Assembly: GCF_002305895.1 (NCBI RefSeq)
Contig: NZ_CP022203.1
Span: forward strand, 1,528,501-1,592,500
DNA length: 64,000 nt
From: Corallococcus macrosporus DSM 14697
GTDB lineage: Bacteria > Myxococcota > Myxococcia > Myxococcales > Myxococcaceae
Reading direction: 5' to 3'
The translations under genes were made by a program, and so were the position numbers. Of this stretch, positions 34,810 through 44,600 are shown piece after piece; position 1 is the first letter of the stretch, and every line of letters begins with the position of its first letter. The notes under the pieces were generated by a model, which was not told the DNA's origin, did no database searches, and saw only the letters and a list, made by a program, of their open reading frames with translations.

Positions 34810-36533
34810 ATGGCCCGGCTGGTGCTCCCACGCTTCATGGCGAGCGTGGTGTCGTGCCTTCGTGCCCCGGGTGGCGGGCGCGGAGGTGTCACGGCATTGC
34901 GTTTCAATGCGGCGGTGTTGTGCCTGGGCATCCTCGTGCTGGCGTGTGGGCCGGAGCGCGACGCGCCGCCGTGTGATGCCGCCTGCGCTCCAGAGGACGC
35001 GGTGTGCCGTGCCCGCGCGTGTGCCTCCGCGTTTCCGGACGAGGCCCTGCGCGCCGCGGTGGATTGCGCTTCGATGCCGGCAGGCGGCCGGTGCCTGGGG
35101 ACGCGCATCGTGGAGCGGTGTGTGGACGGCGTCCGGCTCCAGGAGGACTGCGGCGTCACGGACGCCTGCGTGGTGGCGGAGGGCGGCGCGCACTGCGCGG
35201 TGGGCGCGGCGTGCATGGAGGGCGGCACCCGGTGCTCGGCGGACGGGGCGTTGCAGGGCTGCGTCCAGGGGCAGTGGCGTGCCCGCGAGTGCGCCGCGGG
35301 CTGCGTGGAGACGGGCGGGCGGGGTTGGTGTGGCGCGCCCGGGCCCACGCTGAGCGGCACCGTGCGCTACGAGCGACGGTTCCCCGACGCGACGTTCAGC
35401 GGCTGGTCGGCCGAGCCGGAGTGGGTGCCGGCCGGCGGCTTCCTCGTGGCCTCCTTCCAGGGGACGGCGCTCGTGGACCTCCAGGTGTCGGGATGGGACG
35501 GGCGCTTCTCCGTGCGCGTGGCGGCACAGCCAGGGGCGGACGACCGCATCGTCGTGTACGCGGCGGGGTTGGGCGCGGCCTCACGGGTGGCCTTCGCGGT
35601 CGCGGACCCGGGGCTGCGCGGCGCGCGGCAGGTGACGGAGGCGCCTGGCGGTGGGGCGCGCCTGTGGCGGTGGTCCCTGGCCACGCGCACGGTCGCCGAG
35701 CGGGGTGTCTTCTCCATCCCGGAGGCGGAGGGCTCGGGGGCCGCCGCCGTGTTCAGCGCGCTGCGCATCGCCTGGGATGAAGCGCGACTGCGCTATGGCC
35801 GGGAGGGGCTGCCCGTCGTGGCGTGGCTCGGCTTCGGGACGACGTGGTCCTGTGGCGCCTGCTTCGCGGAGTGGCCGGTGACGGCCGCGGGGCGCACGTG
35901 GGCCTCGCAGGTGTGGCTGCCGGGGGATGGCGACGCGGCGTGGTGGTCCGAGGCCATGGTGCTGCACGAGCTGGGGCATTGGGTGATGGCCAGCCATGGC
36001 ACCAGTCCGGACGAGGGCGGGCCGCACTACCTCGGCGTGCCCACGTTTCCAGGTCAGGCGTGGAGCGAGGGCTGGGCCACCTGGTTCAGCTCGGACGTGC
36101 GAGGCAGCTCGCGCTACTACGACCGGCAGGGCGGCACGATGTTCTGGATGGACCTGGATGCGCGCAGGCCCGCGGCGGGGCGTGGACCCGGCCGCGGCCG
36201 GAGGACGGGCTGCTCCAGAAGCTGGAGGCGAGCGAGGTGGCGGCCATCCTCTACCGGCTCGGCAAGGGGACGCCGTCGCGGCAACCGCTGTACGCGGCGC
36301 TCGCGGCGCCGGAGATGAACGCGGCGCCGTGGAGACGGGGCTACCAGCGCCATCAGTGGCGCGTGGAGGCCGGGCAGGTGGTGGACGTGGCGCGGACGGA
36401 CCTTCCCTCGCCCTGCCTGGCGGACTTCCTGGACACGATGATGTGCCAGGGCTTCCCGCGTTGGGTGATGGACGCGGCCACCGAGCCGGAGTCCGCGTAC
36501 CCCTACCCCAGTCACTCACCGCTGTGCCGATGA
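34810..36533 (+). pseudogene. Secreted zinc metalloprotease-like gene with a frameshift
   Basis: The frame from 34810 encodes a lipoprotein-like signal (AVLCLGILVLACGPERD) and a Cys-rich region with about eighteen Cys (residues about 56-175). A protease domain follows with the zinc motif VLHELGHWVMASHG and a downstream Glu in WSEGWATWFS. After WMDLDAR near 36170 the frame turns into Arg-rich nonsense ending at 36318, while the -1 frame continues sensibly (EDGLLQKLEASEVAAILYRL to the stop at 36533, ending YPSHSPLCR). Adding one G to the run at 36177-36180 would restore a protein of about 574 residues. Either the gene is broken or the assembly lost one base. All likely zinc ligands lie before the break. 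Confidence 0.7.
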
Positions 36534-36579
36534 GGCAGCGGAGGACGCCGATGCGGACATCCGCTCACCGGAGGGGCGC

Positions 36580-37422
36580 ATGTCGCTGACACGCAAGCGC
36601 GTGGCGGGGGCCGTCCTGGCGCTCGCGCTGGCAGGCGCGCTTTCCACGGGCGTGGCGTCAGGCGTGGAGCGCCTTCGCGGCAAGGCACGCAAGCGCCTCG
36701 CGCCCCCGGCTCCCGCGTTTCAGGGCGAGGCCGTGCGCACGCGCGATATCGAGGACCTGGCGCGGGGACGGGGGTCGGCACCGCATCCGATGACGGCGAG
36801 CGCAGCCCCACGCCGTGCGCTCTCCGCGCCGGGGCCACGCGCCCGCATGCCGGGAGAGACACAGCGGCCCGCGCCGTGGACGGAGCGTGGTGCTCCCGCG
36901 CCTTCGGAGCCGCAGCCACGCCCGCCCGACCCTGGCGCGGCTCCCAATTCCATGGGCCATGGCGCGCATGGCGCGGGGCTGACGACGAGGCTTCCCACGC
37001 CCCTGCGCGTGGGCTGGACGGTGGTCGCGTCGTCGCCTGGGCAGGTGCGGCTCGTGGCCGACGTCGAACGGCTCGCGGGCTTCGCGGCCCCCGTCGAGGT
37101 GCGGCTCTCGCTCCCTGCGGGCGTCACGCTGATGGAGGGCGCCGCCACCTTCACCGTGCCCGCGGGCGCAGCGGAGGGCGGGTACTCCGCGACGTATGTC
37201 GTGGCCTTCGACACCGGGCGCCCGCCAATGGACGACCTCGTGTTGGTGGCGCGTTCGGAGGGGGCTGGCTTTGGTGTGCATGCGGAGGCGCGCCACGTGT
37301 TTGGCAGGGCGCTCGTGATGACTCCGCCCCAGCCTGTGCCCAGGGGGCCCGAGCTTCCGGCAGCGCTCATGACGGGAGCTGGCAGGCCTCGGGGCGCCCC
37401 GGATTCGGACGAGGAGCCCTGA
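36580..37422 (+). CDS. Secreted Pro-rich protein of unknown function
   Basis: The 280-residue protein has a basic signal peptide (RKRVAGAVLALALAGALSTG). A long disordered, Pro/Ala/Arg-rich segment lies at about residues 60-130, and one beta-sandwich-like domain at about 140-245 (VGWTVVASSPGQVRLVADVE, PVEVRLSLPAGVTLMEGAAT, YVVAFDTGRPPMDDLVLVAR). It lies 46 bp after the frameshifted protease gene on the same strand and may be its partner. No family is recognised. Confidence 0.55.
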   Translation: MSLTRKRVAGAVLALALAGALSTGVASGVERLRGKARKRLAPPAPAFQGEAVRTRDIEDLARGRGSAPHPMTASAAPRRALSAPGPRARMPGETQRPAPWTERGAPAPSEPQPRPPDPGAAPNSMGHGAHGAGLTTRLPTPLRVGWTVVASSPGQVRLVADVERLAGFAAPVEVRLSLPAGVTLMEGAATFTVPAGAAEGGYSATYVVAFDTGRPPMDDLVLVARSEGAGFGVHAEARHVFGRALVMTPPQPVPRGPELPAALMTGAGRPRGAPDSDEEP

Positions 37423-37445
37423 CAGGGGGGCCGGACCGAGGTGGG

Positions 37446-37518
37446 GAGCTCGCTCTTCGGAAATGTCGGGACTTTGGGGCGGCGCTCAAAACCCCCGACA
37501 TTTCGGAACAGCGAGCTC
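37446..37518. repeat. Inverted repeat with 25-bp arms between genes
   Basis: The left arm (37446-37470, starting GAGCTCGCTCTTCGG) and the right arm (37494-37518, ending AACAGCGAGCTC) are complementary at 23 of 25 positions. The mismatches are C-C (37455/37509) and G-G (37459/37505). The spacer is 23 nt. It follows the stop codon of the secreted protein by 23 bp and precedes the transporter start by 76 bp. Confidence 0.75.
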
Positions 37519-37594
37519 GGACAGTGCCAACGGGGGGCGCTGCGCACGGGGGACGATTGAGATAGTCACGGGGGTCGGTCGTCGTCGAGGAGCC

Positions 37595-38446
37595 GTGTTG
37601 GAGACTGTCGCCCTGGTGCTGGTGTTGTCGTCCGCGTTCCTGCACGCCGCCTGGAGCGCGCTGCTCAAGCGCCATCCCAACCCGGAGGTGGGGGTGGTGA
37701 GCGTCATCTCCGTGGTCATCCTGGCGAGTGGCCTCTGGGCGCTGGGGATGCGCGGCCCCGCGTTTCCTCGCGTGGAGGGGCTTGCCTGGGCGCTGTGGGC
37801 GGGCGTGTGTGAGAGCGTGTACCTCGCGGGGCTCGCGCGTTCATTGCGGCAGGCGCCGCTGGGGCTCGCGTACACGGTGTCCCGAGGTGGCGCGATGCTG
37901 CTCGTCTGGCCCGTCTCCGTGGCGTGGCTGGGGGAGGCGGTGTCCGCCTGGACGGTGTCGGGCGTGGCGCTGCTGTGTGTCGGGCTGGCGGTGATGAACC
38001 TGTCCCGTCCGGCCGGGCCCACGGGGGCGGGTGTGGCGTGGGCGGCCCTGTCGGCGGTGGGCATCGCGGGCTACCACCTGAGCTACAAGATGGCGCTGGA
38101 GGTGGGGGCGCAGCCGCCGGCGCTGTTCGCCACGGGCCTGCTCGTCGCGCTGCCCGTGCTCATCCTGGAGCGAGGTCGTCAGCAGGGCTGGACGGCCCTC
38201 CGCCGCGAGCTCTTGTTGGCGCCGGGGCTCGTGCTGACGGCGGGAGTCATCTCCGCGCTGTCGTTCGGCCTGTTGTTGACGGCATTGGCGGGAGGCGGGG
38301 CGGGCGCGGTGCTGACGCTGCGAAACACCTCCATCGCGTTCGCGTTGGCGCTCGCCGCGCTTCAAGGGGAGCGCCTGGGCCGGCGGCGATTGTCGGGCGC
38401 CGCGCTCGTCGCCGTGGGCGCGGTGTTGCTGGGCGTGCCGGCGTAG
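37595..38446 (+). CDS. DMT-superfamily (EamA) transporter
   Basis: The 283-residue inner-membrane protein has about ten hydrophobic helices in two EamA repeats: VLVLSSAFLHAAWSALLKRH, SLRQAPLGLAYTVSRGGAML and GVALLCVGLAVMNLSR, then a second half with ISALSFGLLLTALAGGGAGA, LRNTSIAFALALAALQGERL and GAALVAVGAVLLGVP. EamA proteins export metabolites or amino acids; the substrate here is unknown. The start is GTG 37595 or, better spaced after AGGAG, TTG 37598. The 25-bp inverted repeat lies in its leader. Confidence 0.85.
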   Translation: MLETVALVLVLSSAFLHAAWSALLKRHPNPEVGVVSVISVVILASGLWALGMRGPAFPRVEGLAWALWAGVCESVYLAGLARSLRQAPLGLAYTVSRGGAMLLVWPVSVAWLGEAVSAWTVSGVALLCVGLAVMNLSRPAGPTGAGVAWAALSAVGIAGYHLSYKMALEVGAQPPALFATGLLVALPVLILERGRQQGWTALRRELLLAPGLVLTAGVISALSFGLLLTALAGGGAGAVLTLRNTSIAFALALAALQGERLGRRRLSGAALVAVGAVLLGVPA

Positions 38447-38544
38447 GTGGGGCCAAGGCCGGGCAGCACGGGAGCGCCGCCTCGACACCGCGCATGCGAA
38501 CGCGCGCGGCCAGCCCGCCGCGAAGGGCCGGCACCGTCCGTCCA

Positions 38545-38572
38545 CTCCGCGCGGGGGGCCGCACGCGCGGAG
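38545..38572. terminator. Terminator hairpin between convergent transcription units
   Basis: CTCCGCGCG and CGCGCGGAG form a perfect 9-bp stem with a 10-nt loop, placed between the transporter gene and the end of the long minus-strand operon. Confidence 0.55.
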
Positions 38573-38585
38573 CCTGGCATGCGGC

Positions 38586-40505
38586 CTACGGCGTGGGCGC
38601 GGACGCCGTCAGCCGCTTCAGCGCGTCCTTCGCGTCTGAATGGTCCGGTTGCAACTGCACGGCCATCTTGTAGGCCGCCTTCGCCTCGTCGACGCGCTTC
38701 GTCGCCTCCAGCAACTGCCCGAGCGCGTTGTGCGGCTCGGCGAAGTTCGGGTCCACCTGCGCGGCGTCGCGGAAGGACTTCTCCGCGCCCTTCGTGTTGC
38801 CCTGCTGGTACAGCGTGTGGCCCATGTACAGCAGGCCCAGCGCGTGGCGCGGGTCCACCGAGAGCACGGACGTCAGCACCTTCCTCGCCTTCGCGCCGTC
38901 GCCGCCGCGCAGGTAGATGAAGCCCAGCTCCGCCCGCGCGTCGAGCTGCGCCGGGTCCTTCGCCACCACCGCCTCGAGCTCCGACACGGCCAGGTCCGGC
39001 CGGCCGCGCCGCGAGTGGACGATGCCCAGCCGCGCCAGCGCCGCGGTGTCGGCCTCCTCGCCGTCCTTGGGCTTGAGCAGCCCCTCCGCCGTCACATAGT
39101 CGCCCATGGCCAGCAGCAGGTCCGCGAGCGCCAGCCTCGCGGCGCGGTTGCCGGGCTCCTCATCGAGGAGGGCCTGGTAGAGCGGCCGGGCCTTCGCGCT
39201 CACCCGCTTCTGGGCATACACGTCCGCGAGCGCCAGCCGGTTCTCCGGCGTGGGCGCGAGCTTCACGCCTTCTTCGTACTCCGCGATGGCGCCATCCAGG
39301 TCGCCCTTGGCGCGCAGGGCCTCGCCATGGGCGGCGCGGGCGCTCGCGTCCTCCGGGAAGGCCTCCACGGCCGTCTTCAGGGTGGCCACCGCCTCGTCCG
39401 CCTTGCCCAGGCTGAGCCAGGCGCGGGCGAGCCCCTGGTACGCCTCGGTCGTCTTGCGCCTGTCCTCGGCGCTCTTCTCGATGGCCTTCTTGTAGGCCTC
39501 CACGGCCTGCTTCTTCTTGCCCTGCGTCAGGTACAGGTGGCCGAGCTGCGTGTACGGCCCGCTGGAGCGCCGGGGCTCCAGCACCACGGCCTTCTCGAAG
39601 GACTTCAGCGCGCGGACGTTGTCCCCGAGCTGGTAGTACGCCAGCCCCAGGTTGAAGTGCGCCTCGGCGAACCTCGGGTCCGCGGCGATGGCCTTGAGGA
39701 ACGCCTGGGTGGCCTTGCGCGGGTCGCCCTTCTCGTTGAGCGCCACGCCCATGTTGTTGTGCGCGCTGGCGTGCTTCGGGTCCGCGGCGAGCGTGCGCTG
39801 GTACTCGGCGATGGCGCCATCCAGGTCGTTCTCCCGCATGAGCAGCACGCCGAGGTTGTAGTGGGCCTCGGTGTCCCCCAGCTTCTGCCGGGTGGCCTCG
39901 CGCAGCGTCTCCTTGGCCTCGCCGTTGAGCCCCTTCTCCGCCAGGGCCTTGCCCAGGTTGACGCGGGCCACGTTGAGCTTGCCGTCCAGCTTCAGCGCCT
40001 CGCGGTAGGCCTCGATGGCGTCGTCCGTGCGGCTGGCGCGCTGCAGGGCCTCGCCCAGGTTGAAGCGCAGCTCCGCGTCCTGCGGGGACAGCTCCACGGC
40101 CACCGCGTACTGGCTGATGGCCACGTCGCGCTCGTCCAGCACGCGGGCCAGCAGGCCGCGCTCGGCCCGGAGGGTGGACTCCTCGGGGAAGGCGGCGATG
40201 GCCGTGTCCAGCACCTCGCGGGCCTGCTCCGGCTCACCGGACAGCCGCAGCGCGCGGGCCAGGGCCAGCTTGGGCGGGATGAGGTCCGGCTCCTGGGCCA
40301 CCAGCTTCTTCAAGGGCGCCACGGCCTTCTTCGGCGTGTTGAGCGCGAGGAAGGCGGTGCCCAGCCGGTACAGGGCGTCCGCGTCGTCGGGGGAGTCCTC
40401 CAGCCGCGCGCTCTCCACGGCGGCGGTGCGCTCCAGGGTCGCCGTGTCGGGCTCGGCGGCCTGTGCGGTGAGGAGCTGGAGCACCAGGAAGCTGGCTGTC
40501 TTCAT
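38586..40505 (-). CDS. TPR-repeat protein, last gene of the Glt/Nfs-like operon (AglT-like?)
   Basis: The 639-residue protein begins with a signal peptide-like segment (MKTASFLVLQLLTAQAAEPD) and is built almost entirely of about sixteen TPR units, such as AEAHFNLGLAYYQLGDNVRA and ASAHNNMGVALNEKGDPRKA. It is probably periplasmic and serves as a scaffold. TPR proteins such as AglT are known components of adventurous gliding motility in M. xanthus; orthology to AglT is suggested by context only. It starts 2 bp after the preceding stop codon. Confidence 0.8.
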   Translation of the reverse strand: MKTASFLVLQLLTAQAAEPDTATLERTAAVESARLEDSPDDADALYRLGTAFLALNTPKKAVAPLKKLVAQEPDLIPPKLALARALRLSGEPEQAREVLDTAIAAFPEESTLRAERGLLARVLDERDVAISQYAVAVELSPQDAELRFNLGEALQRASRTDDAIEAYREALKLDGKLNVARVNLGKALAEKGLNGEAKETLREATRQKLGDTEAHYNLGVLLMRENDLDGAIAEYQRTLAADPKHASAHNNMGVALNEKGDPRKATQAFLKAIAADPRFAEAHFNLGLAYYQLGDNVRALKSFEKAVVLEPRRSSGPYTQLGHLYLTQGKKKQAVEAYKKAIEKSAEDRRKTTEAYQGLARAWLSLGKADEAVATLKTAVEAFPEDASARAAHGEALRAKGDLDGAIAEYEEGVKLAPTPENRLALADVYAQKRVSAKARPLYQALLDEEPGNRAARLALADLLLAMGDYVTAEGLLKPKDGEEADTAALARLGIVHSRRGRPDLAVSELEAVVAKDPAQLDARAELGFIYLRGGDGAKARKVLTSVLSVDPRHALGLLYMGHTLYQQGNTKGAEKSFRDAAQVDPNFAEPHNALGQLLEATKRVDEAKAAYKMAVQLQPDHSDAKDALKRLTASAPTP

Positions 40506-40507
40506 TT

Positions 40508-41143
40508 TTAGAGGTTCTCCACGTAGGGACTCGCGCGCGCGTCGAAGGTCTTCTTCGCGAGCGCCGCCTTCTTCGCCTCCCACGCCTCCCGCGCCGTCTT
40601 CTCTTCCTTCTCGTCTCCGGCGAGCGAGGCGCGCTCCTCCTTCACCTCCGCCTTGCACTCGGAGACCTGCTCCTCGAACTCCTGCTGGTCCAGCCGCTCG
40701 CTGCCCTCGACCTTCGCCTTCCGGGCGGCGTGCAGGCGGGCCAGCTCGAACTCGGCGAAGGCGCAGCGCAGCGCCAGCCGCTCCACGTCCCGCAGGCCCA
40801 CGCTGAGCCGCTGCCGGGCGCGCAGGTACTCCACGCGGGCCTCGGCCTCGGCGATGGCCAGCTTCGCCACCTCGCGGGACACCTCGTCGGAGGCGCGGTC
40901 CACTTCATCCTCGGCGGCCTCCTGGCGGGAGCGGGCGCGGCGGATGTGGTCGCGGGCGCGGCCAATCTCGTTGTCGGCCTCGTCCACCTTGTCGATGGCG
41001 AGCGCGAGGTTGTTCTCCGCCTCCAGCAGCTCGATGCGCGCCTCGTAGGGGAGCTTCTTCTCCAGCGAGTCGGGCACGCGCAGGTTGTAGCTGGGGCCGC
41101 AGGCGGAGAGCAGGGGGAGGGTGAGCAGGACAAAGCGCTTCAT
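40508..41143 (-). CDS. Coiled-coil lipoprotein
   Basis: The signal peptide ends in a lipobox (LLTLPLLSACGPS). The rest of the 211-residue protein is one long, highly charged helix or coiled coil (DKVDEADNEIGRARDHIRRA, DEVSREVAKLAIAEAEARVE, EEQVSECKAEVKEERASLAG). It could reach from the outer membrane into the periplasm as a spacer or tether. It is coupled to the upstream lipoprotein gene by an ATGA overlap and sits between lipoprotein and TPR genes in the operon. Confidence 0.8.
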   Translation of the reverse strand: MKRFVLLTLPLLSACGPSYNLRVPDSLEKKLPYEARIELLEAENNLALAIDKVDEADNEIGRARDHIRRARSRQEAAEDEVDRASDEVSREVAKLAIAEAEARVEYLRARQRLSVGLRDVERLALRCAFAEFELARLHAARKAKVEGSERLDQQEFEEQVSECKAEVKEERASLAGDEKEEKTAREAWEAKKAALAKKTFDARASPYVENL

Positions 41144-41640
41144 GGGACCGTCGCCTCGAAGCTTCCGAAGATGGTGCGCCCGGAATAGGTGTGGGTGCCG
41201 TTTTCGAACGTGACGTGGAGCTCGCCGGAGATGCGCTGCCCCTGCTGGCTGGGGAGGGCCTTCACCTTCAGCCCGCCCACCCGGAGCGCCGGGAAGGTCC
41301 GCGCCGGCTCATCCAGCACGTTGCGGCCAATGGCGCCGCGCTGGGCGCCGCTGTCCAGGACTTCCGCCAGGTTGACGTCCAGCGAGCCGGTGTAGCCCTC
41401 CGGAATCATGTCCGCCACCCGGGCGCTGACCTTCAGCACCGTGTTGGTGCCGGTGCCCTGCTGGGTGACGAAGTTCACCGCCAGCTCCCCCTCGGCGAGC
41501 TGCGCCTCCGCGCGGTCGTAGCGCAGGTCGAGCAGCGACGTGACGCTGCCCTCCAGCCGCCCGCCCTCGCCCCCGCAGGCGCAGAGGGCGGCGGCGAGCA
41601 GCACGCCGAACCACGATGCACGCGCGGGCCTCACTTGCAT
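41140..41640 (-). CDS. Lipoprotein of the Glt/Nfs-like operon
   Basis: ATG 41640 gives 166 residues; GTG 41649 is an alternative. The lipobox is VLLAAALCACGGE. The mature part is a small beta-rich domain (TSLLDLRYDRAEAQLAEGEL, GTGTNTVLKVSARVADMIPE, GELHVTFENGTHTYSGRTIF) of unknown family. It overlaps the large TPR gene upstream by 10 bp and the coiled-coil lipoprotein downstream by 4 bp. Confidence 0.75.
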   Translation of the reverse strand: MQVRPARASWFGVLLAAALCACGGEGGRLEGSVTSLLDLRYDRAEAQLAEGELAVNFVTQQGTGTNTVLKVSARVADMIPEGYTGSLDVNLAEVLDSGAQRGAIGRNVLDEPARTFPALRVGGLKVKALPSQQGQRISGELHVTFENGTHTYSGRTIFGSFEATVP

Positions 41641-44600
41641 GCCTTCCACCCGCCGTCCACGTCGTTGCCGGCCAGCGAGGCCACGTCCTTGAGCACGGCC
41701 AGCTCGCGCCGGGCGCCGTCCACGTCGCCGAAGCGGCAGCGCAGCGCGGCCAGGTTGAGGCGCGCCTTGCCGAAGGTGGGGTCGGAGTCCATGGCGCGGC
41801 CGTAGGCCTCGCGCGCCCCCATGGCGTCACCCATGTGGAGCAGCGCCAGGCCCAGCGCGGAGTGCGCCGAGGCCCGCGTGTCCTGCAGCTCCGTGACGCG
41901 GCCGAAGGTGAGCTGCGCCATGCCGTACTGCCGCGCGTCCAGGTAGGCCAGGCCCAGCGCCTCCAGCGCCTCCACGTTGAGCGTGCGCTCGGCCTTCTTG
42001 CGCAGCTCCTCCAGGGACGCCGGCTGCGTGGGCGCGCCCGGCTGCGGCACCGGCAGCGCCGCCGTCTCCGCGCGGGCGCGGCAGCCCACCACCGCGGCGC
42101 TGAAGACCTCCAGGGACTCGGCGCGGGACAGGCAGGCCTTGAAGGCCTCCTCCGAGCGCGCCTTCAGCGGGGCCACCTGCTCCTTCACCGCGGCCCTGAA
42201 CTGCTGGGCCTCCGCGGAAGACAGGCCGGCGGGAACGGCCGTGCCCTCCACCACGTCCGCGATGTGGCCGTACGCGAGCGCCAGCTTCCACAGCGAGGCC
42301 ACCGCCCACTCCGCGTAGCCCAGCGACGCGGCCTGCGTGTAGATGCCCTCCATGCTCTGGAGCGCGGCGACCTTCTCCTCCACCTGGTCCGCGGGCAGGT
42401 CCTTGTAGCCGCGGTAGAGGATTTCGCCCAGGTACCACAGGCCCTTCGCCGCCTCCTCGGTGCCGCCGTTGGGGCCCTGCACCGCGGTGGTGAGGGTGGC
42501 GATGAGCGCGTCGGCGGGGGCGGTGGGCGCGGTGGTGGCCTGCACCTCGGCCAGCACCGCCGCCGCGGCCGCGCTGTGGCGGTCCAGCTTCAGCGCGGCC
42601 TCGGCCGCCGTCTTCGCGCGGGCGTAGTCCTTCTGCTTCAGTCGCGTCTCCGCCAGCAGGACCAGGATCTCCGCCTTGCGCGCGCCCGCGATGTCGGTGG
42701 CGGCCTCCAAGTCGCGCGCCGCCTCCTTGTACTCGCCCAGCGCCAGGCGCAGCCGCGCGCCGGCCAGCCAGCCGTCCACCGCGGCGAAGTCGCCGCCCAG
42801 CTTCTGGCCCACCTGCTCGAACCAGCCCGCCGCCTCGCCGAACGCCGCGGCCTCCGCCGCGTGCCGGCCCAGCGTCAGCAGCACGTCCGACAGGTACTGG
42901 CTCTTGGGGTAGTCCTTCACCAGCTTGGCGCCCAGCTCGCGCTCGGCCTGCATGTCGCGCTTCTCGCGCGCCGCGGTGAACGCGCCGTAGAGCGCCTTCT
43001 CGCCGATGTCGGAGTTCTTGTTCTCGTCCGCCACCTTCACCAGGCCCTGGATGACGTCGCCCGTCTCCTGGGCGCTCTGGAGGGCCAGCTCGTCCAGCGC
43101 CTCGGCGCGGCTCTGGGTGAGGATCTTCTGCACGTCCGCGCGGAAGCTGGCCGGCAGCGGCGCGCCCAGCAGCTTCTTGCCCGTCGCGTCCAGGCCCTTG
43201 AAGTCGTTGAGCTGCCGCAGGCTGTCCAGCGCCAGGTTGCCCGCGACGGGGGCGTCCTTGTGCTGGGGGTGGCTCAGCGCGAAGGCGGTGAACAGCTCCG
43301 CGGCCTTCGGGTACTCGCCGTCCTCGTAGTAGGCGCGGGCGATGTTGAACTTCACCACCAGGGCGTTCCCGCTGCGGGGGTAGCGCGACACGAACTCGGC
43401 GCCCAGCAGCTTCATGGCCTGGCGCGCGTCCGCCACCTCGAAGGCGTTGCGCTTCTGCGCCTCCTCCGGCTTGAGGGTGGAGAAGTGCGCCAGCAGCGCG
43501 GCGTTGAGGGCCTCCTCCTCGCCCTTCGCGTCCTTCGCCTTCACGTGGTAGCGGGCCAGCTCCTCGAACTGGCGCGCGGCCTCGGGGTATTCGTTGGCGG
43601 AGAACAGCGCGTCCGCGCGGTTCTTCATCATGGTGCGCACGTGCTGCTGGGGCCGGAAGAGGCCCAGGTACGTCTGGTACGCGTCCGCCGCGCTCACGTA
43701 GAGCGCCTTGTCGTTCTTCTTCTGCGCCTCCACGTGGAGCAGCGTGGAGAGGTCTCTCGCCATCTCCTCCAGCTCCACCAGGTGCTTCTTGCGCTCGGCC
43801 TCCGTCAGCTCGGGGTCCTTCTTGCTCTGCACCGCGGCGCGCACCAGGATGCGCAGGTCCTCCGGGTCCGGCAGCACCTTGCCCTTGGAGGCCTTGATGG
43901 CGTCGTAGAGCTTCTGGCCGCGCTCCAAATCCAGCTCCGGGTCGTGCTGGAGCTCCATCAGCTTGCGCAGCGCGGGGATGGCCCACTCGTACTGCTGCTT
44001 GATGAAGTAGCGGTTGCCCAGCTTGTCCAGCGCGAGCGCGTAGGTGGCGCGGCTGTCGCTGAGCTTCTCGAAGTAGTTGAGCGCGCCCTTGGGCGGCTTG
44101 GCCTCGGTGTAGCTGTAGACGAGGTCCAGCAGGGCCTCGCGCTTGACGTTGAGCGCCTTCTTCACGTCCACGCCGGGCAGCGGCGCGCTGGCGGCGGCGG
44201 CCTCGAAGAAGGTGACGGCCTCCGCGTGCTTGGCCTGGTTCACCCGAATCCAGCCCATCTTGTAGCGGGCCAGGTCGTGCACCGGCGAGGGCGGGGCCTC
44301 CAGGATGGCCTGGTAGTGCTTCTCCGCCTCGCCCAGCTCGGCCTTGTCGAAGAAGTGGTCACCCAGGATCTGCTCCGCCTCCAGGCGCAGCGGGCTGCCG
44401 GGGAACTTGCGCGTCAGGTCGCCGAGCGTCTTGAGCATCTCGTCGAACTGGCCCAGCTCGCGCTGCTCGTGCGCCAGGTAGAACGTCACCTGGTCGCCGT
44501 CCTTGAAGTCCGGGTACTCGCGCAGCAGCCGGTGGTACATCTGCACGGCCTTCTGCTTCATCAGCCGCGTCTCCGGGGAGACGATGGCGCCGCTGGCACC

